Part shown: positions 11,666 through 23,618 of the stretch, piece by piece
Layout: each line of letters begins with the position of its first letter
How positions within the stretch are numbered: the stretch's first letter is position 1
Source of the DNA: Turritopsis dohrnii
Taxonomy: Eukaryota; Cnidaria; Hydrozoa; Anthoathecata; Oceaniidae
DNA length: 64,000 bases
Assembly: GCA_027922465.2 (NCBI GenBank)
Contig: BQMF02000375.1
Coordinates: forward strand, 91,654 to 155,653
Reading direction: 5' to 3'
The notes under the pieces: model-generated
What the model was told of the DNA's origin: nothing
The model's database searches: none
Seen by the model: only the letters and a program-made list of their open reading frames with translations
Program-made: the position numbers and the translations under genes

Positions 11666-12735
11666 ATGAAGGGAGGCATAGATAGACCGTTGTTAATAGG
11701 TTTCGTTAAAGTTGTTTGTTTATATATTTCGGATACATAATACGCTGTGTTTTGAAGTTCGAAAATAATCGGTGATAATTTTGTCAGAGAAAAATGACGA
11801 AAAGTTTTCCTCGGTGAAACTTTCGCCGACTGGGATACATTTATTTTAATTATTAACCAAATAGAAATAAAAAATTATTTCAAACAGTGCCCGTCGATAG
11901 CAGCTGTAGCCATCGAAACGTAGTCATAATAAACTCGTTTGTTCATGACATGATAAACACTAATTTATTCAAGTATATAGTGACTTTTATTTATTAAACA
12001 GAAATATCTTTCTAGCAATAAAAAGTTTCCCAAAAGCATTTATTTCATTGATAATAATCGTCTACGTCTACACTTTCATTGATGCTTTTGAAGAGGCGGT
12101 TGTTGTTGTACCTCCACCAAATCTGAAAAGTGAAAAGTTTAAAAAGACCATGTTATTCGACTTTTTGAAATGTACATTTACAGGCAGCACCCGTTCGTGT
12201 ATTGAATTGCACTTGATGAGCTTGTTCTCATATTCAGTTGGAGATTAAGCGACCACAAGTAGAAACCGTCTACTATAATTCTTTTTTTAAGTTGTTCGAC
12301 AGGATTGCTATTCTTTGAATCTCTTGGGGGAAAATGTTAACATTATAATAGACAAAAAGACTTTTCGAAATTGATGATATCGTCACAATTTTAGTGATCG
12401 TTATTGAGTTTTGTAACTTCATTACGATAATGTTTTTAGGTTCAACGTTTGGACATAAGGAGACAAATGAAAACATTTTAACGTCGGCTTGACGAGTTGC
12501 AAGAGTTCTTTCGAAATACTCACCTTCGTTTAAATAAAATAATACCTGTTTTCATCAGTTTTTCATCATAGGTTTACGTGGATGATTGTCTGAAAGCTGT
12601 GTTTACGCAGGGCTGCAAAACTCTCCCATGTCCTGGCTGTAAAGCTTGCATGGGTGCGCACAATTTTTGCAGTAATCAATGGACAGTTGGAAAAGCTACG
12701 CAAGTTTCTTTTATGGAAATCCCGGTTAAGCTTCC
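11666..12735. other. Gene-less AT-rich stretch
   Basis: No recognisable gene. A possible minus-strand exon around 12070-12119 (after a TTTTCAG acceptor) has no identifiable product or neighbouring exon, so it is not called. Confidence 0.3.
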
Positions 12736-12739
12736 ATTT

Positions 12740-13010
12740 AACAGTAGTATTGTAAAGGGAGCTGGAAACTAAAATGCTTTTTAATTTCACTGAAATAACA
12801 CGAAAACGAGTCTCACTGGTACCACTTAATGTTTTCATATTCTTTCGTAACGTGAAAAAATGAATTCGAATAACGAAGGGTATTTCAAAATTACCTTAGT
12901 AATGGTGGTCGTTCTCCCTAGCAACAGCAACTTGGGGAATGATCACTTAATATAGTTATCTTTCGTTATCAATTGAGCACGAAAACTAATATAATAGGTT
13001 GAGCATGTTT
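12740..13010 (+). repeat. Dispersed repeat, copy 1 (empty site for a MITE)
   Basis: Shares blocks TATTGTAAAGGGAGCTGG, ACGAAAACGAGTC, AATGTTTTCATATTCTTTCG and TTTCAAAATTACCTTAG with 50430-50950. The second copy carries a 274-bp MITE at a TAA. This copy has the uninterrupted sequence there (GAATTCGAATAACGAAGG), which confirms that insertion. Confidence 0.7.
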
Positions 13011-13404
13011 TTAATTGGATTTAAATCTTCCATCGGAAATTGCTTTGAAGAGCACCATGGGTTCTCCATCGTTGATGCTTCAAGTAGTTCATTCATTTAA
13101 ACAACATGATTATGCAATACCACCTGCACGTTTCAAACTGGAAACATGTAGTTCATTATTATTTTTATTACACATTATTACGTAGACGTTTTATTTGGAG
13201 ACGAAAGGAACAAAAAATATTTAGTAATAAAGGCTTCTTAAAAAAGTTTTAAAAGTTCTACAATGACTATCTACGTGCGCGATTAAAAGTGCATCTGAGC
13301 TAACTCTAGGAGTGCAGCGAATGCTACCGTGATCACGCGCCTCATAATTGGAAGACTTAACCTCTTACGTGTAATATGCTCTTACGTCAGGTTTTCTTAG
13401 AAGC

Positions 13405-13488
13405 AAAATGTCTTACAAGCAAAATGTCTTACGAGCAAAATGTCTTACGAGCGAAATGTCTTACGAGCAAAATGCTTTCGTAGCACTG
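13405..13488 (+). repeat. 16-bp tandem repeat, five units
   Basis: The unit GCAAAATGTCTTACGA is repeated with few changes. Non-coding minisatellite with no spacers, so not a CRISPR array. Confidence 0.8.
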
Positions 13489-13532
13489 GAAAGTAATTTC
13501 TTGTTGTTTTTGTTCCTATTTCTCATTATTTA

Positions 13533-15080
13533 TCTATAAATTAATACCTGGTTTTCTGTCTGTTTGTTTGTCAGTCACACAAAATGTTAGCTGTGAGACT
13601 TATCTGGTGCGTGACGCCAATTAGAAGCCAATGCATTGCATCCCCAATGGAATACAACCTTTAGGGAAAATTATCTTAGTAACCAATAGGGATCATTTGT
13701 GTGGTTGCACTAAAATGCAAAAATACAAAAAAAGTTTAGATGAAATGCAGCCCTCTGAATTAGGAAAAAAGACTGACAGCGAAAAAATGCCGTCGTATTT
13801 GAAAATTGCGACGGCAGATCATTATTTACGACGGCAAAAAAAGTTTGATTGGTTTATTCCAGTAAAAATTGGTGTAGAATAATGCCTAACAAAACAGAAA
13901 CTAAATTATAAATCAATAGTGTTATCTGGAACAAGAAGTTTAAAATTGTAAACCACCACATTGTAAACCATAGGGGATTTGCTGCGAACTTGTCCTCTTA
14001 AATGTTTGATGATTCATAGTTTAAAGACAACCAACCTACGCGTTAACGTTTCTTTACTAACTTCACAGCAAGTGAAAAGAAAAATTACAAAACAATTTGT
14101 ATTGAAATCAAAACCGAAACTGACTTGAATGAAATATGAACTTATCGAGAAAAAAATCATCCAAAAACAAAACCCACTGACTTTATAATACTTTATAATG
14201 AACATTCCTGCGTAAAGGCTTTCTACTTATAAATCGATGACGTGACATATAAACAAATGTTCTATAGAAAGAAAATTCTTGAGAATAAACGGGAGATGTC
14301 AGGGGAATTCCCAGGAATAGCCCTGACATATTCAATATTTGCATTCAAAAAACATTGTCTGCAAAATTTTGCCGTCGTAATTTTTATTTACAGCAGCTTC
14401 ACGACGGCAAAAGCTGAATGCCGTCGTAAATTCAGAGGGCTGGAAATGATTATGAAACAGCTAGAGGAAAAAGTTAAAAAATTTACTTCTTTGTCTCCTA
14501 GGTCTCTCTCCCTCATCAAAATCTTTGATTGACTATATCTCTGTAATGGTTGGTCATAGCAAAACGATTTGATCTGTATTCTGAGCTCTACAACATTGGT
14601 ACACTTTCCATTTCCATTTCCCTAATTTTGTGTTGATTTAGTTCCCTCCATCCACCCGGCTGTGTACGCCATCTTGCAACAGAATTACGTTTGGTTTAAT
14701 GGCATTTGAGATGGCATTTGCTCCAACAATCAATGTCAAAGGGGCAGGGTCTGTGACGTCATCAAAATCTTTGATCGACGATATCTCTGTAATGGTTGGT
14801 CATAGCAAAACCATTCCTCTTTGAAGGTGGAACAATGCAGGCTGAACATGGATGGGGAGCAATGCCGCCTTTTCATTGAGAACCAACTCGCACGCTATCT
14901 CTGTGACTGTTGTTCGTAGCAAAACAATCCAATACAATTTTTTTGATCAGTTTTCCAAGCTCTACAGCATGGGTGCACTTTCCATTGCCAATTCCCTAAT
15001 TTTATGTTGATTTAGTTCCCTCCATCCACCCGGCTGTGTACACCATCATGCAACAGAATTAGGTTTGGTTTGAGATGATT
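13533..15080 (+). mobile_element. Helitron-derived copy, 5' end intact, interrupted by a MITE
   Basis: The 5' end is A followed by TCTATAAATTAATACC and GTCTGTTTGTTTGTC, a classic Helitron start. Downstream are the family blocks GCATTGCATCCCCAATGG, AACCAATAGGGATCA and CAAAATCTTTGAT. A 140-bp block (GAGCTCTACAACATT.. to ..CATCTTGCAACAGAATTA) is present twice, around 14580-14715 and 14950-15070, about 366 bp apart. A hAT-like MITE sits at 13748-14442. The usual CTAG 3' hairpin is not seen, so the 3' limit is approximate. No Rep/helicase gene. Confidence 0.65.
13748..14442. mobile_element. MITE with CAGCCCTCTGAATT inverted ends
   Basis: Ends are CAGCCCTCTGAATT and its inverse, flanked by GAAATG at 13742-13747 and 14443-14448. 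Internal GCCGTCGTA/TACGACGGC words repeat in both orientations. Starting CAG and ending CTG resembles hAT elements, but the visible duplication is 6 bp rather than 8. The 695 bp contain no credible gene. Confidence 0.7.
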
Positions 15081-15096
15081 GATTGATTGATTGGTG

Positions 15097-16154
15097 TTAA
15101 TCATGTTGATATGACTTCAGAACATCAGTAACATATCCATCTATTTCTTTTTCATCTGAAGCCACAAATATGACTCTGGATAGAATTTGTGCACATGGTA
15201 TTAAACAATAGTTATTTGTTACAGTCACACTAATGAAATGGCAGCCAAGTTGGTTATGGTCAAGGAATTGTTTTATGACTGTTGGTGGATCTAGATTTTG
15301 ACAGATATTCATTGAAGACGATTGAAACTTCTTCACAACAGCAAAGGTAACATGATTGACTGCAATATAGAACTGGACCTCCCCGTAATAACTTTTGTTG
15401 TACTTGACTAAATAGCTCACAGATTTTTTTCTTCTTCCATATGCAACACTGTGATACATTGTACCATTTTTCAGGATACGCTCACATTGGAATTGGTTGG
15501 AAATCCATCAATATGTTTTTTGACAGTGAAAGGTACTGTATTCCTGATGAGACACAGAATTTCGATGGTGTCATCGGTTGGAAGGATATTTTTGAAGACA
15601 ACCAAAGCAGCATGTAAGAAAAGCATTTGCTTTTCACTGGCTTTCCATTTCCCAAACTCACTAACGCTTCAGAATCTCCTATGGAAATCATGTGGTACAC
15701 CAATATTCTCCAACTCAGTTGACATCTCATTTATCCTTTTTTTTAGATTGACCCCAGCTGGACAGTCGCCTTTTAACCATTTCGTTATACGTCTGGTAAA
15801 CTCTCCCTCAATTACTTGATGCATGTAATCAAATGGCAGCATTTCAGGAATTTCCAGAATGTTATGGACTGGTGATGGTCCATAAATGCCAAAGACTGCC
15901 TCCTTTGAAAGAGCGGCTAATTCTGCATGGAGGAGAGTATCAAGGTGATTATGTCTTGGATGAGTCCTTCCAGAATACTCGTAAATTCTCACGTTCCCTT
16001 TGACATTGAGCCGTCGTCAAAAAAAATGAAATGAAAAAGTATCAAGGTGATTGTGTCTTGGATGAGTCCTTCCAGAATACTCGTAAATTCTCACGTTCCC
16101 TTTGACATTGAGCTGTTGTCCTGGATGCAAACATGTTGGACATCCAAACTTCCT
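15097..16154 (-). pseudogene. tnp2-like (EnSpm/CACTA-type) transposase gene, 3' half, decayed
   Basis: Read on the minus strand, the segment encodes FGCPTCLHPGQQ (zinc ligands), an LLHAELAALSK block, PFDYMHQVIEGEFTR (the region usually containing DYMHxVxxG in this family), then KWLKGDCP, and a C-terminal part containing YLVKYNKSYYGEVQFYI. These blocks match the second half of the tnp2-like family in order. The frame changes between 15730 and 15670, and again near 15480. An 80-bp coding block is duplicated in tandem (15934-16012 and 16038-16113). A CAG/TAG acceptor precedes the FGCPTC exon at 16154. The N-terminal exons are not seen to the right, where 16155-17768 is non-coding. Catalytic residues cannot be assigned with confidence. 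Confidence 0.65.
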
Positions 16155-17768
16155 AGGGGTGATTCCATGCCAATTTGACCAATTTCAGGCAAATTTTTTT
16201 GGTCACCATCTCAGATTTAAATGAAATTTGCACCATGTGTTGGTATCAATAAGAAATGAAAAACTTCAAAATTTCAGCTTTATATCTCAATGTGGTCTTG
16301 AGATATGGCCATTTGAAATTTTGCTCTATTTTCGCTGGGGGGTCTTTTTTGCATTTTTACGATTTTTGAAAGACCATAACTTTCTTTCTGTATAAGTTAT
16401 AGACCAGAAATTTTCAGGACTTGTTGTACTCTCAGTATACTGTTAGGGAATAAAGATTTAAAAATTTTCATTTTACCCTTGGCAGCCATATTAGTTGTCA
16501 AAAATCGAAAAAAATCACTTTTCATTGAAATTCGCATTACTTTAAACCTCCAGTTCTGACTATATATTGATAGAACACCACAGAACTATACATCAATTGC
16601 AAATACTACTATCATACAACAAATGTAACCAAAAGTAAGTTAAATTACTCATAATAAATTTCCTCTAGCACCTGTATAAGCTACCCTTGTTTTTAAGAAA
16701 TGGAAAATTCCGCCATGTTTAAAGACCCAATAATCAATGAAGGCAGTGGATTTTTTTTCTATAATTTTGAGTGAGGAGAGCTCTAAGTTTTTACAACCTA
16801 TAAACAAAAATACAGAATGGTGTTTTTTAGTGTTTCTTAATTATGCATGCTGCTCTTAATGTAAAATCAGAATTTTCGTGTTTTTTTTCAATTTTCAAGC
16901 TGTCATTATGGATTTTCTGAAATATTTGAAAATCTCAATTTGGGTATTTGTATTGCTTTTTTGGGTTTATATTGATTTCCTGAATTTCAGAGGGTGATCT
17001 AAAGAAGAAAAAAAGTTATAAAGTCTTAAAAATGACAAAAATGAACAATTTTTTGACATTTCAAGCCCATTATCTCGATTTTAAATAGTTATTTTCGGTT
17101 TTTTATGATTTTTAAGGGTTACAATTTCCATATTTTCCTATACAATGGCCAAAGTGCTTTACATACTGAAGATTTGATGTGTTTATGACAAACAGTTCTG
17201 AAATTACGGCATCTTCTACTTTGAAAAATTTCAAACAATCTCACAAAAATCCGATTTTTTGCATTTTTGACCAATTTTGAACTTAAAAATTAGAAAAATT
17301 AAAACATACATATATATTGAAACCTATAAATATGATGAATATACTAGGAATACTACCAAAACACAAAAACACAAGAGATTTATGTGACTATCTCCAATTC
17401 TACAGGCATCTCAACATGATCCGGCCAAAAAATGTGAAAATATGGATTCCACTCGGTTTAAAAAAAACCTATGTGAGAAGTATTTTTTAATAATGAAAAT
17501 TCAACTCAGAAAGGCCCAACATCGTAAGTGATTCACTTATCCAAAAAATTAGTTTAAAAACCATCATAAATCCACTATTTTCATTATTAAAAAATACTTC
17601 TCACATAGGTTTTTTTTAAATCAAATCAGCATCCAAGAATAACCAGTTTAAACTGCTGACATATTAGGGAACTTACTAAAGTACGACGGCAACGTGGACG
17701 ACGACGTGAGGCAAACAAAAGATTCACCTTACTCCATAGATTTGCTTTAGAATGGAAGTCATATATTC
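16155..17768. other. AT-rich non-coding block, probably an inserted repeat
   Basis: No gene. It begins at the splice acceptor of the tnp2-like exon. At its far end, around 17766, the words CTAGGAAGTTTGGATG reappear in the opposite strand to the exon, which suggests a foldback or insertion boundary. Contains the hairpin at 17458-17621. Confidence 0.35.
17458..17621. repeat. Foldback repeat with arms of about 42 bp
   Basis: AACCTATGTGAGAAGTATTT and following bases at 17458-17500 are repeated inverted at 17576-17621, nearly perfectly. The loop is about 75 bp. Probably a snap-back MITE. Confidence 0.7.
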
Positions 17769-19067
17769 ACTAGGAAGTTTGGATGGTTTTTGGTACTTAA
17801 TTGACGGTTTTAAAACCGGGTGTACCTGGAAATTTGTCTTTAAAAGCTTTTTTTGTATCCGCTCGGAAACAATGCCATTAGATTAGATGCCATAACGAAG
17901 ATATATAAATACAATTCTACTCAGAGTTGAATCTACCGCAATTCCAGTAAAAAGTGATTTGCGAATTTTCCCGCCGATTAAATAAGCAAAATGGACACAT
18001 CATGAAAAGCAAAATAGATTTACTATGCGAAACGAACGTTAGATGGTTAGACCGTTGGCCAAGCATTAAAAATCGTCTTAAAAATAGCACTTTTGTGGTG
18101 CACCTCTTAGAACCAAAATGTTTTTGTATATATTTGCGTGTTAAGATGTGGAGAATTCAAAACAAAAAAGTTGACATCTCAAAAACCCGCAGTTTTCTCG
18201 TAAATCAGTCTTAAATTTTTATCTATCGGGCGTGTCGTGCGATATCGGGTTTTTGATTTTTCATTGCTGTATATGAAATTTTCATATTAAAAATAGTTCT
18301 GGGTTATTAGTTTTGGTCAATAGGAACATAAAAAAGGCAATAGTGAAACATAGCATCGATTGACCAGTAATTATATATTTTCGTGCAAGTAAATCGATTT
18401 ACTATCGATTTATTCGATAAGCTATTATTTCTGTACCAACGACACGTAATAATAATTACAAAACAACTGTAATAAGCGTTATAGTGTCTCAAGAATATAA
18501 AAAAAGAAGGTTGACATGTTTTACATTGAAATATCAGATTTTAAATCAACACTTTTATCATGTCATCGCTCGATTAAATTCTCAATCTGCATCTCTAAAC
18601 AATCTGTTCGTGAGAGGTTTGAAAACAATTGACTACTTTTTTGATTTTTAAAAAATTGATCTATGCATTCACTATAACACCTCCTCAAAACTAAAGATCT
18701 AAAAAAACACTAGAATCGTCGTCTTCTGATGAATCATCGTCGTCATTTCCACTATATTCATCCATGCTTTCCTCGCCACCAAAGTCATTTCCTGTTCTAT
18801 CGGCCTGGTTTCGACATCCTGTACATCCACAAAGGTCTGTACACTTAAAAGACGCCTTCACACAAGAGCACCGCTGCGTACTACAACCAGACAAGCATTT
18901 ACAGGAAAGGAACTGCAACACATCATCTGGAGCTACTGGCTCCGTTAACCAAACGATGTCAATTGTGCCGGTTTCTTCTTTCACGATCCACCCATGCCCG
19001 TTTGGGGATGGAACATATGCCATAGGAAATACTGCATTTCTCCAGATGAATGTTTGATAGTTACATC

Positions 19068-19913
19068 AAACTAAGCCAAACTAAGCTTAAGAAACTTTAC
19101 TGTAAACAAAAACATGCTTGCAAGATTATCTTCGGTGTAAATCGATACACACCCTCCGAACCTTTATTAAAGAAACTTGGGATTCTTAGTATCTACAAAT
19201 TAAACATATACCAAGTATTAATCTTCATGTTTAAAAGTAAACTTGAGCTAACCCCAACGATGTTCCGCGACCTATTCTCCACTATTGAAAATAAATACAA
19301 TACCAGACATTCAAGAAATAATTTTAAAATTCCTCAAAAGCGTCTTAAAATAACTACCTTCTCTATCCTCCATCGTGGTCCTACCCTATGGAATAATATT
19401 TTACAAAATGCAGAAAAGGATGCCAACTCTATTTACTGTTTCACAAGATCTGTCAAAATGAAGTTACTTAATAGGGACATTGATTTTTCTCAGTTTTTTT
19501 TGGCTGTGTCATATTATATTTCCTCCTAGTCTTCTTAATATTTCTCGCTTGATTTACATTTTCATTCTGTATTGTTTTCTTTTTTTGTTGTTGTAGTTGT
19601 TGTTGTTTTTGTTTTTTTTGTTGTTGTTGTTTGTTTTTATCTCATAACGAGTGTTTGAGTACTGGTCTGTAATATGCTTTCCTTTTGCTTGTAAATATTT
19701 CTGGTCAGATAGGTATTTTGTTTTCATGTTTTGTATATATCATTATATATTATAAGTTAGTAAGTATTATTAGCATATATTAAGTGAAATAGTTATATTT
19801 ACATGGGGCTTGATGATAAGGCACTCCAGCCTTCTGCTTGCTCCAGCCATTATATACGATTGTATATTAAAGTTTGTATAAATATTGGCGAAATAAATAA
19901 ATAAATAAATAAA
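19068..19913 (+). mobile_element. 5'-truncated LINE with (AAAT)n tail
   Basis: Inserted in an exon of the element I gene with a 6-bp duplication TACATC (19062-19067 and 19914-19919). Coding to about 19529 gives the extreme C-terminus of a non-LTR reverse transcriptase protein (HACKIIFGVNRYT, YNTRHSRNN, FSILHRGPTLWNNI). A 350-bp 3' UTR and an AAATAAATAAAT tail follow. The UTR end (GTATAAATATT then the tail) resembles that of the LINE at 60465-62752, suggesting one clade, perhaps CR1/L2-like. Confidence 0.85.
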
Positions 19914-20173
19914 TACATCGTTTTGAATGTTGAACGAATGCATCGTAAGTCGGTGGTAGTGATTCTTCGTCATACTTACCTGAAAGAGAGAACAAAGCCT
20001 GGTAACTGACAGACAAATGCATTTTATTAACATAATAAAAAATATAACTGACCAGAAGTAAACAGCAAATAGCGAAGTTCGTTGACAGATGATGCATTTT
20101 TTCCGTTATATAAGCAACAGACAAACTTTTCCAAATTTTCAAGAACACTCTCGTCAATTTGTAATGATACACC

Positions 20174-20260
20174 TGAAGAATATCTTATTCAAGTTAAGTG
20201 TATTAGTTAAACTGTGAATGTTTATCTAAAGAACAATAAGACATATATACAAAGGTAGAT
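20174..20260 (-). repeat. 3' terminal repeat of the Ty3 element (87 bp)
   Basis: Identical over 87 bases to 26163-26249. On the plus strand it begins TGAAGAATATC and ends AAAGGTAGAT. It lacks the usual TG..CA pair at both ends in the element orientation. Confidence 0.8.
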
Positions 20261-20357
20261 CATACAGGTACATCATAGTACGTCCATGATACAATAATGT
20301 CCCAACAAACCATAAATAGAAAGCAAAAACAATGGGATGATACCGCCAACCGAACGC

Positions 20358-23300
20358 TCACGACCAAGTCCCGGTCTCTGGAACATATCGTAGGGGTGGA
20401 CGAACAGCACGGCGAGGACGAGAACGCTGGACAGGATCGTTAATAGGCTGTTCAGGCACTGTTGGATCGACCGGAGGCTGCTCGGTGACATTAGGTTGTA
20501 CGTCTGAATCATCTCGGACAATCGGGTCCTTCACACTACTGACTGGTGTCGTCGCCGCGGTGTCAAGTTTCGGTGGACTACTAGATACAGGTGCAGGCGT
20601 CATAGGACCTAATGTGTAGGGTAGCCCGTATGCCCTTCTGGGTGTTGCAGATTGGATGACAGGGGATAACGGTGTGAATTTCCGTAGAAAGCGTCTGTTA
20701 CGTAATGTCACACGATTTGATCCATCGACCTTGACAAGGTACTGGTCAAAATCCCCAACTTCAGCAATGGTGCCGGACTTATCCCATTTATTAGGGTGGC
20801 TACCGTGCTGGTTCTGAATGAGGACATGGTCGCCAACAATCAACGGTTTCAGCTGACTAGCGGATTGATTCAAGCGTTCCGATGAACGGGAGAAACGAGT
20901 CAGCATGGCTTCCTCTTTCTTGTGCCATGCTTCACGCCATGTTGACCGGATCGATGGATTAGTGAACTTGGGAAGGCGATTGACGAAGGAGAAAGCATCA
21001 CGCAATGGCTTGCCAAAAATAATCTCTGCCGGGCTGACCTTACAATCTGCGTCTGGTGTGTTTCGCAATTGTAGCAAAGCACGTAGGAACCGGTCATTAT
21101 TCAATGAGCCGTTCGGATTGATGTTCTCCATAAGCAGTCGTTTGCACTTCTTTACTGCGACTTCGGCACGACCGTTCGATTGTGGGAAGTATGCAGACGA
21201 AATTCGGGAGCGGACATCCCACTTCTTCAGGAAATGTTTTGTTTCACTAGCCGAAAATTCAGGGCCGCCATCGCTGGAAAGCTCTTCGGGCACACCGAAC
21301 GTGCCAAAGAAAGAGCGCAGCACAGCAAGGAGTCCCTTGGCCCCCGATTTGCTGCTACCATGAAGCGATTGGTAAACTTCAACCCAACCAGACAGTCGGT
21401 CGCCAGCCAGTAGGTAATGGGAGCCATCATACGAGAAAAAATCGGCAAAAATCATCTCAAAAGGAGTAGAGGGTGTTGATGGTGGCGCTGCAGGTAAGGC
21501 AGGTTGAGATGGAGCGTTGCGGTGGCACGGTATGCAGTTTGCGCGAGTAGCGTCAATGTCCTTGGATATGCCTGGCCAAAAAACTATCGAATGGGCCCGT
21601 GATGTCATGGCAGAAACGCCTTGGTTTGCTGAATGCAAGATTGATAATACCGCTGGACGAAGTGACGGAGGTACAACAACACGATCTTGGTACAGCACGA
21701 CATCGTCCAAGATGTAGAGGGAATCGCGATATTTCCAATACTCGGATATCATGGCAATTTCATCAGGATGAATTCCAGCAAATCCTGTTTCCAAATGCTT
21801 ACGCAACAAGGCGAGTGTTGCATCCTTGGTTGTCTCGGTAGCTAAATGGTTCCAATCGATGCTGAAGATGTCACTGGCGTCTGCGCGAATAGCGGCGTTT
21901 AATGCATACTCCACTTGGTCTGCAACAGTCAGTAGATCAATAGCAGCCGACGGATACCTTGAAGTTGCATCAGAGGCAAGGTTCGTTTTACCTGGGAGAT
22001 GATATATAGTAAAAGACCAAGGTAGCGTGCGTTGTTTGAGCCGGAAGATACGGTCATTGGCAATTTCATCAAGTGTTCGATCTCCCAGGATTTTAACCAA
22101 CGGCTTATGATCAGTGACAACAATCAGGGAAGAGCAACCTAGCGTGAAGTACTTGGTTTGCTCCAATGACCATGCTACGGCTAAGGCCTCGCCCTCGACA
22201 GGGGCATAGCGCTGCTCCGCAGACGACAAGAAACGCGATCCGGCAAGTACAATCCTCCACCCGTTTTGGCAACAGTCGGGTGTGTCGGAGGTGCATCCAC
22301 AGTGCTGCTGATAAAGGAAGTATCCGATACCTCTTCGGGACCAATCAGGACGCAAACAAGTTTTCCTTGACGGATCAAAGATGATGACACCATCATTTAT
22401 GGCTTGTATGATGGATTCTTTAGACTGCCTAAAGGCGTGGTCGAGTTCTGGTGACCATTGAAACGCGCGTCGTGGACTGAGAAATTGTCGGAACGGTCCC
22501 ATGAAATCTCGAAGTTGCGCGTGATTCGAGACCTGGTTGACCAGGCCAAACCAGCTGCGTATGTCGGTGATCGATTTCGGTGTTGGGAAGCTACGTATTG
22601 CATCGGTATATTTTGGCAATGGTGCAATGGAAGAATCGGAAATGCGGAATCCTGCAAAGTCGACAGTACGCTGCGCAAAGTGGAATTTATCTGGGTTCAT
22701 AATAATGCCAGCTTTACCTGAAGTGATCAGCATTTGCAAAGTTCTCCACCAATGAGACTCGAGAGAAGTGTCGTAGTGAAGAACGTCATCAGTGACACGC
22801 TCCTTCCGCTCAAAATCTGACAAGACTGCGTCGAAGCGACGGTTGTAACCATCGCCTGAACCGGAAAATCCTTGTGGTGTCGCACAATATCTCCACCGGC
22901 CAAAAGGCGTGATAAAAGTGGTCAAGTGTCGGTCAGACTCCCGGAGAGGTACACTATGAAACCCATTCCACGCATCATTAACAGTCTTCCATGTGTTTGG
23001 TGGTATGCGTCTAGCTGACTGAAAAGGTGAAGCAGTTGCAAATGTCTCACGTTGGCAGTGCCTATTGAGAGGAGACAGGTCGACAGTTCTCCGTGGCGAG
23101 CCATCATGCTTACGGGTGACGACCATGCGATGGCACCATGTTACTGGCTCGCCATATGGTACTCTCTCAATAACACCAAGTGCTTCATCCCTCAGGAGAT
23201 CCCGGTGAACCTGGTCCTGCCAGTGGAGTGGAATAGAGGCAGGTGTGTGTACAGCCTTGGGGACGGCATTAGGTTTCAGATGGATCTCAACGGGTGGACC

Positions 23301-23618
23301 TTCCATTAGTGGCAGACGTTGGTGCGGGCAAGTGTTGAAAGTGGATGATGCAAAGTAATCGAGTAACCACTTTCTCATTTGAGCGTTATTCTCGGGTAAG
23401 CATGCGAAAGGCAGCTCTTGGGGCATCTCTGGGACAGATGTGCGAACTGGACAAGAACAGCTCTTTCCTGGGTCAACATCAGATACCACAGTATTGGTGG
23501 GAGAATTGTCGCAGAGGTCAGTCGCAGGTACTCTTTTGATTGCAGGGAAATCATTCGACACTATGCCCAGGTCAATCATATTTTCCAAAGACAAGTAAAA
23601 CCCCTGAGCCTGCCTGCT
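20358..23618 (-). CDS. pol: Ty3-type pol: reverse transcriptase, RNase H, integrase
   Basis: The frame is open from 23657, but its first 13 codons belong to an insertion. The retroelement part starts at 23618 with AQGFYLSLENM, the end of the protease region. Order: reverse transcriptase (WCHRMVVTRKHDGSPR, RYCATPQGFSGSGDGYNRRF, catalytic box VTDDVLHYD, where the residue before DD is T rather than the common V), RNase H (ADATS and VTDHKPLVKIL), then integrase with zinc ligands (CIPCHR) and a core containing FADFF, SSDGGPEF and NGRAEVAV, giving a D, D, E triad. The C-terminus is Pro-rich and ends near an RRAVRPPLRY motif. About 1,085 residues remain and no stop interrupts them. It would be made as a fusion with gag-protease in related elements, but here it is cut off by the insertion. 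Confidence 0.9.
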   Translation of the reverse strand, partial: SRQAQGFYLSLENMIDLGIVSNDFPAIKRVPATDLCDNSPTNTVVSDVDPGKSCSCPVRTSVPEMPQELPFACLPENNAQMRKWLLDYFASSTFNTCPHQRLPLMEGPPVEIHLKPNAVPKAVHTPASIPLHWQDQVHRDLLRDEALGVIERVPYGEPVTWCHRMVVTRKHDGSPRRTVDLSPLNRHCQRETFATASPFQSARRIPPNTWKTVNDAWNGFHSVPLRESDRHLTTFITPFGRWRYCATPQGFSGSGDGYNRRFDAVLSDFERKERVTDDVLHYDTSLESHWWRTLQMLITSGKAGIIMNPDKFHFAQRTVDFAGFRISDSSIAPLPKYTDAIRSFPTPKSITDIRSWFGLVNQVSNHAQLRDFMGPFRQFLSPRRAFQWSPELDHAFRQSKESIIQAINDGVIIFDPSRKTCLRPDWSRRGIGYFLYQQHCGCTSDTPDCCQNGWRIVLAGSRFLSSAEQRYAPVEGEALAVAWSLEQTKYFTLGCSSLIVVTDHKPLVKILGDRTLDEIANDRIFRLKQRTLPWSFTIYHLPGKTNLASDATSRYPSAAIDLLTVADQVEYALNAAIRADASDIFSIDWNHLATETTKDATLALLRKHLETGFAGIHPDEIAMISEYWKYRDSLYILDDVVLYQDRVVVPPSLRPAVLSILHSANQGVSAMTSRAHSIVFWPGISKDIDATRANCIPCHRNAPSQPALPAAPPSTPSTPFEMIFADFFSYDGSHYLLAGDRLSGWVEVYQSLHGSSKSGAKGLLAVLRSFFGTFGVPEELSSDGGPEFSASETKHFLKKWDVRSRISSAYFPQSNGRAEVAVKKCKRLLMENINPNGSLNNDRFLRALLQLRNTPDADCKVSPAEIIFGKPLRDAFSFVNRLPKFTNPSIRSTWREAWHKKEEAMLTRFSRSSERLNQSASQLKPLIVGDHVLIQNQHGSHPNKWDKSGTIAEVGDFDQYLVKVDGSNRVTLRNRRFLRKFTPLSPVIQSATPRRAYGLPYTLGPMTPAPVSSSPPKLDTAATTPVSSVKDPIVRDDSDVQPNVTEQPPVDPTVPEQPINDPVQRSRPRRAVRPPLRYVPETGTWS

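Noticed and set aside
12578..12838. Possible small Cys-rich protein or its antisense frame
   Set aside because: No start context, domain or homologous exon; part of it overlaps a dispersed repeat.
13405..13488. Possible CRISPR-like array
   Set aside because: Units are directly adjacent without spacers and the DNA is eukaryotic.
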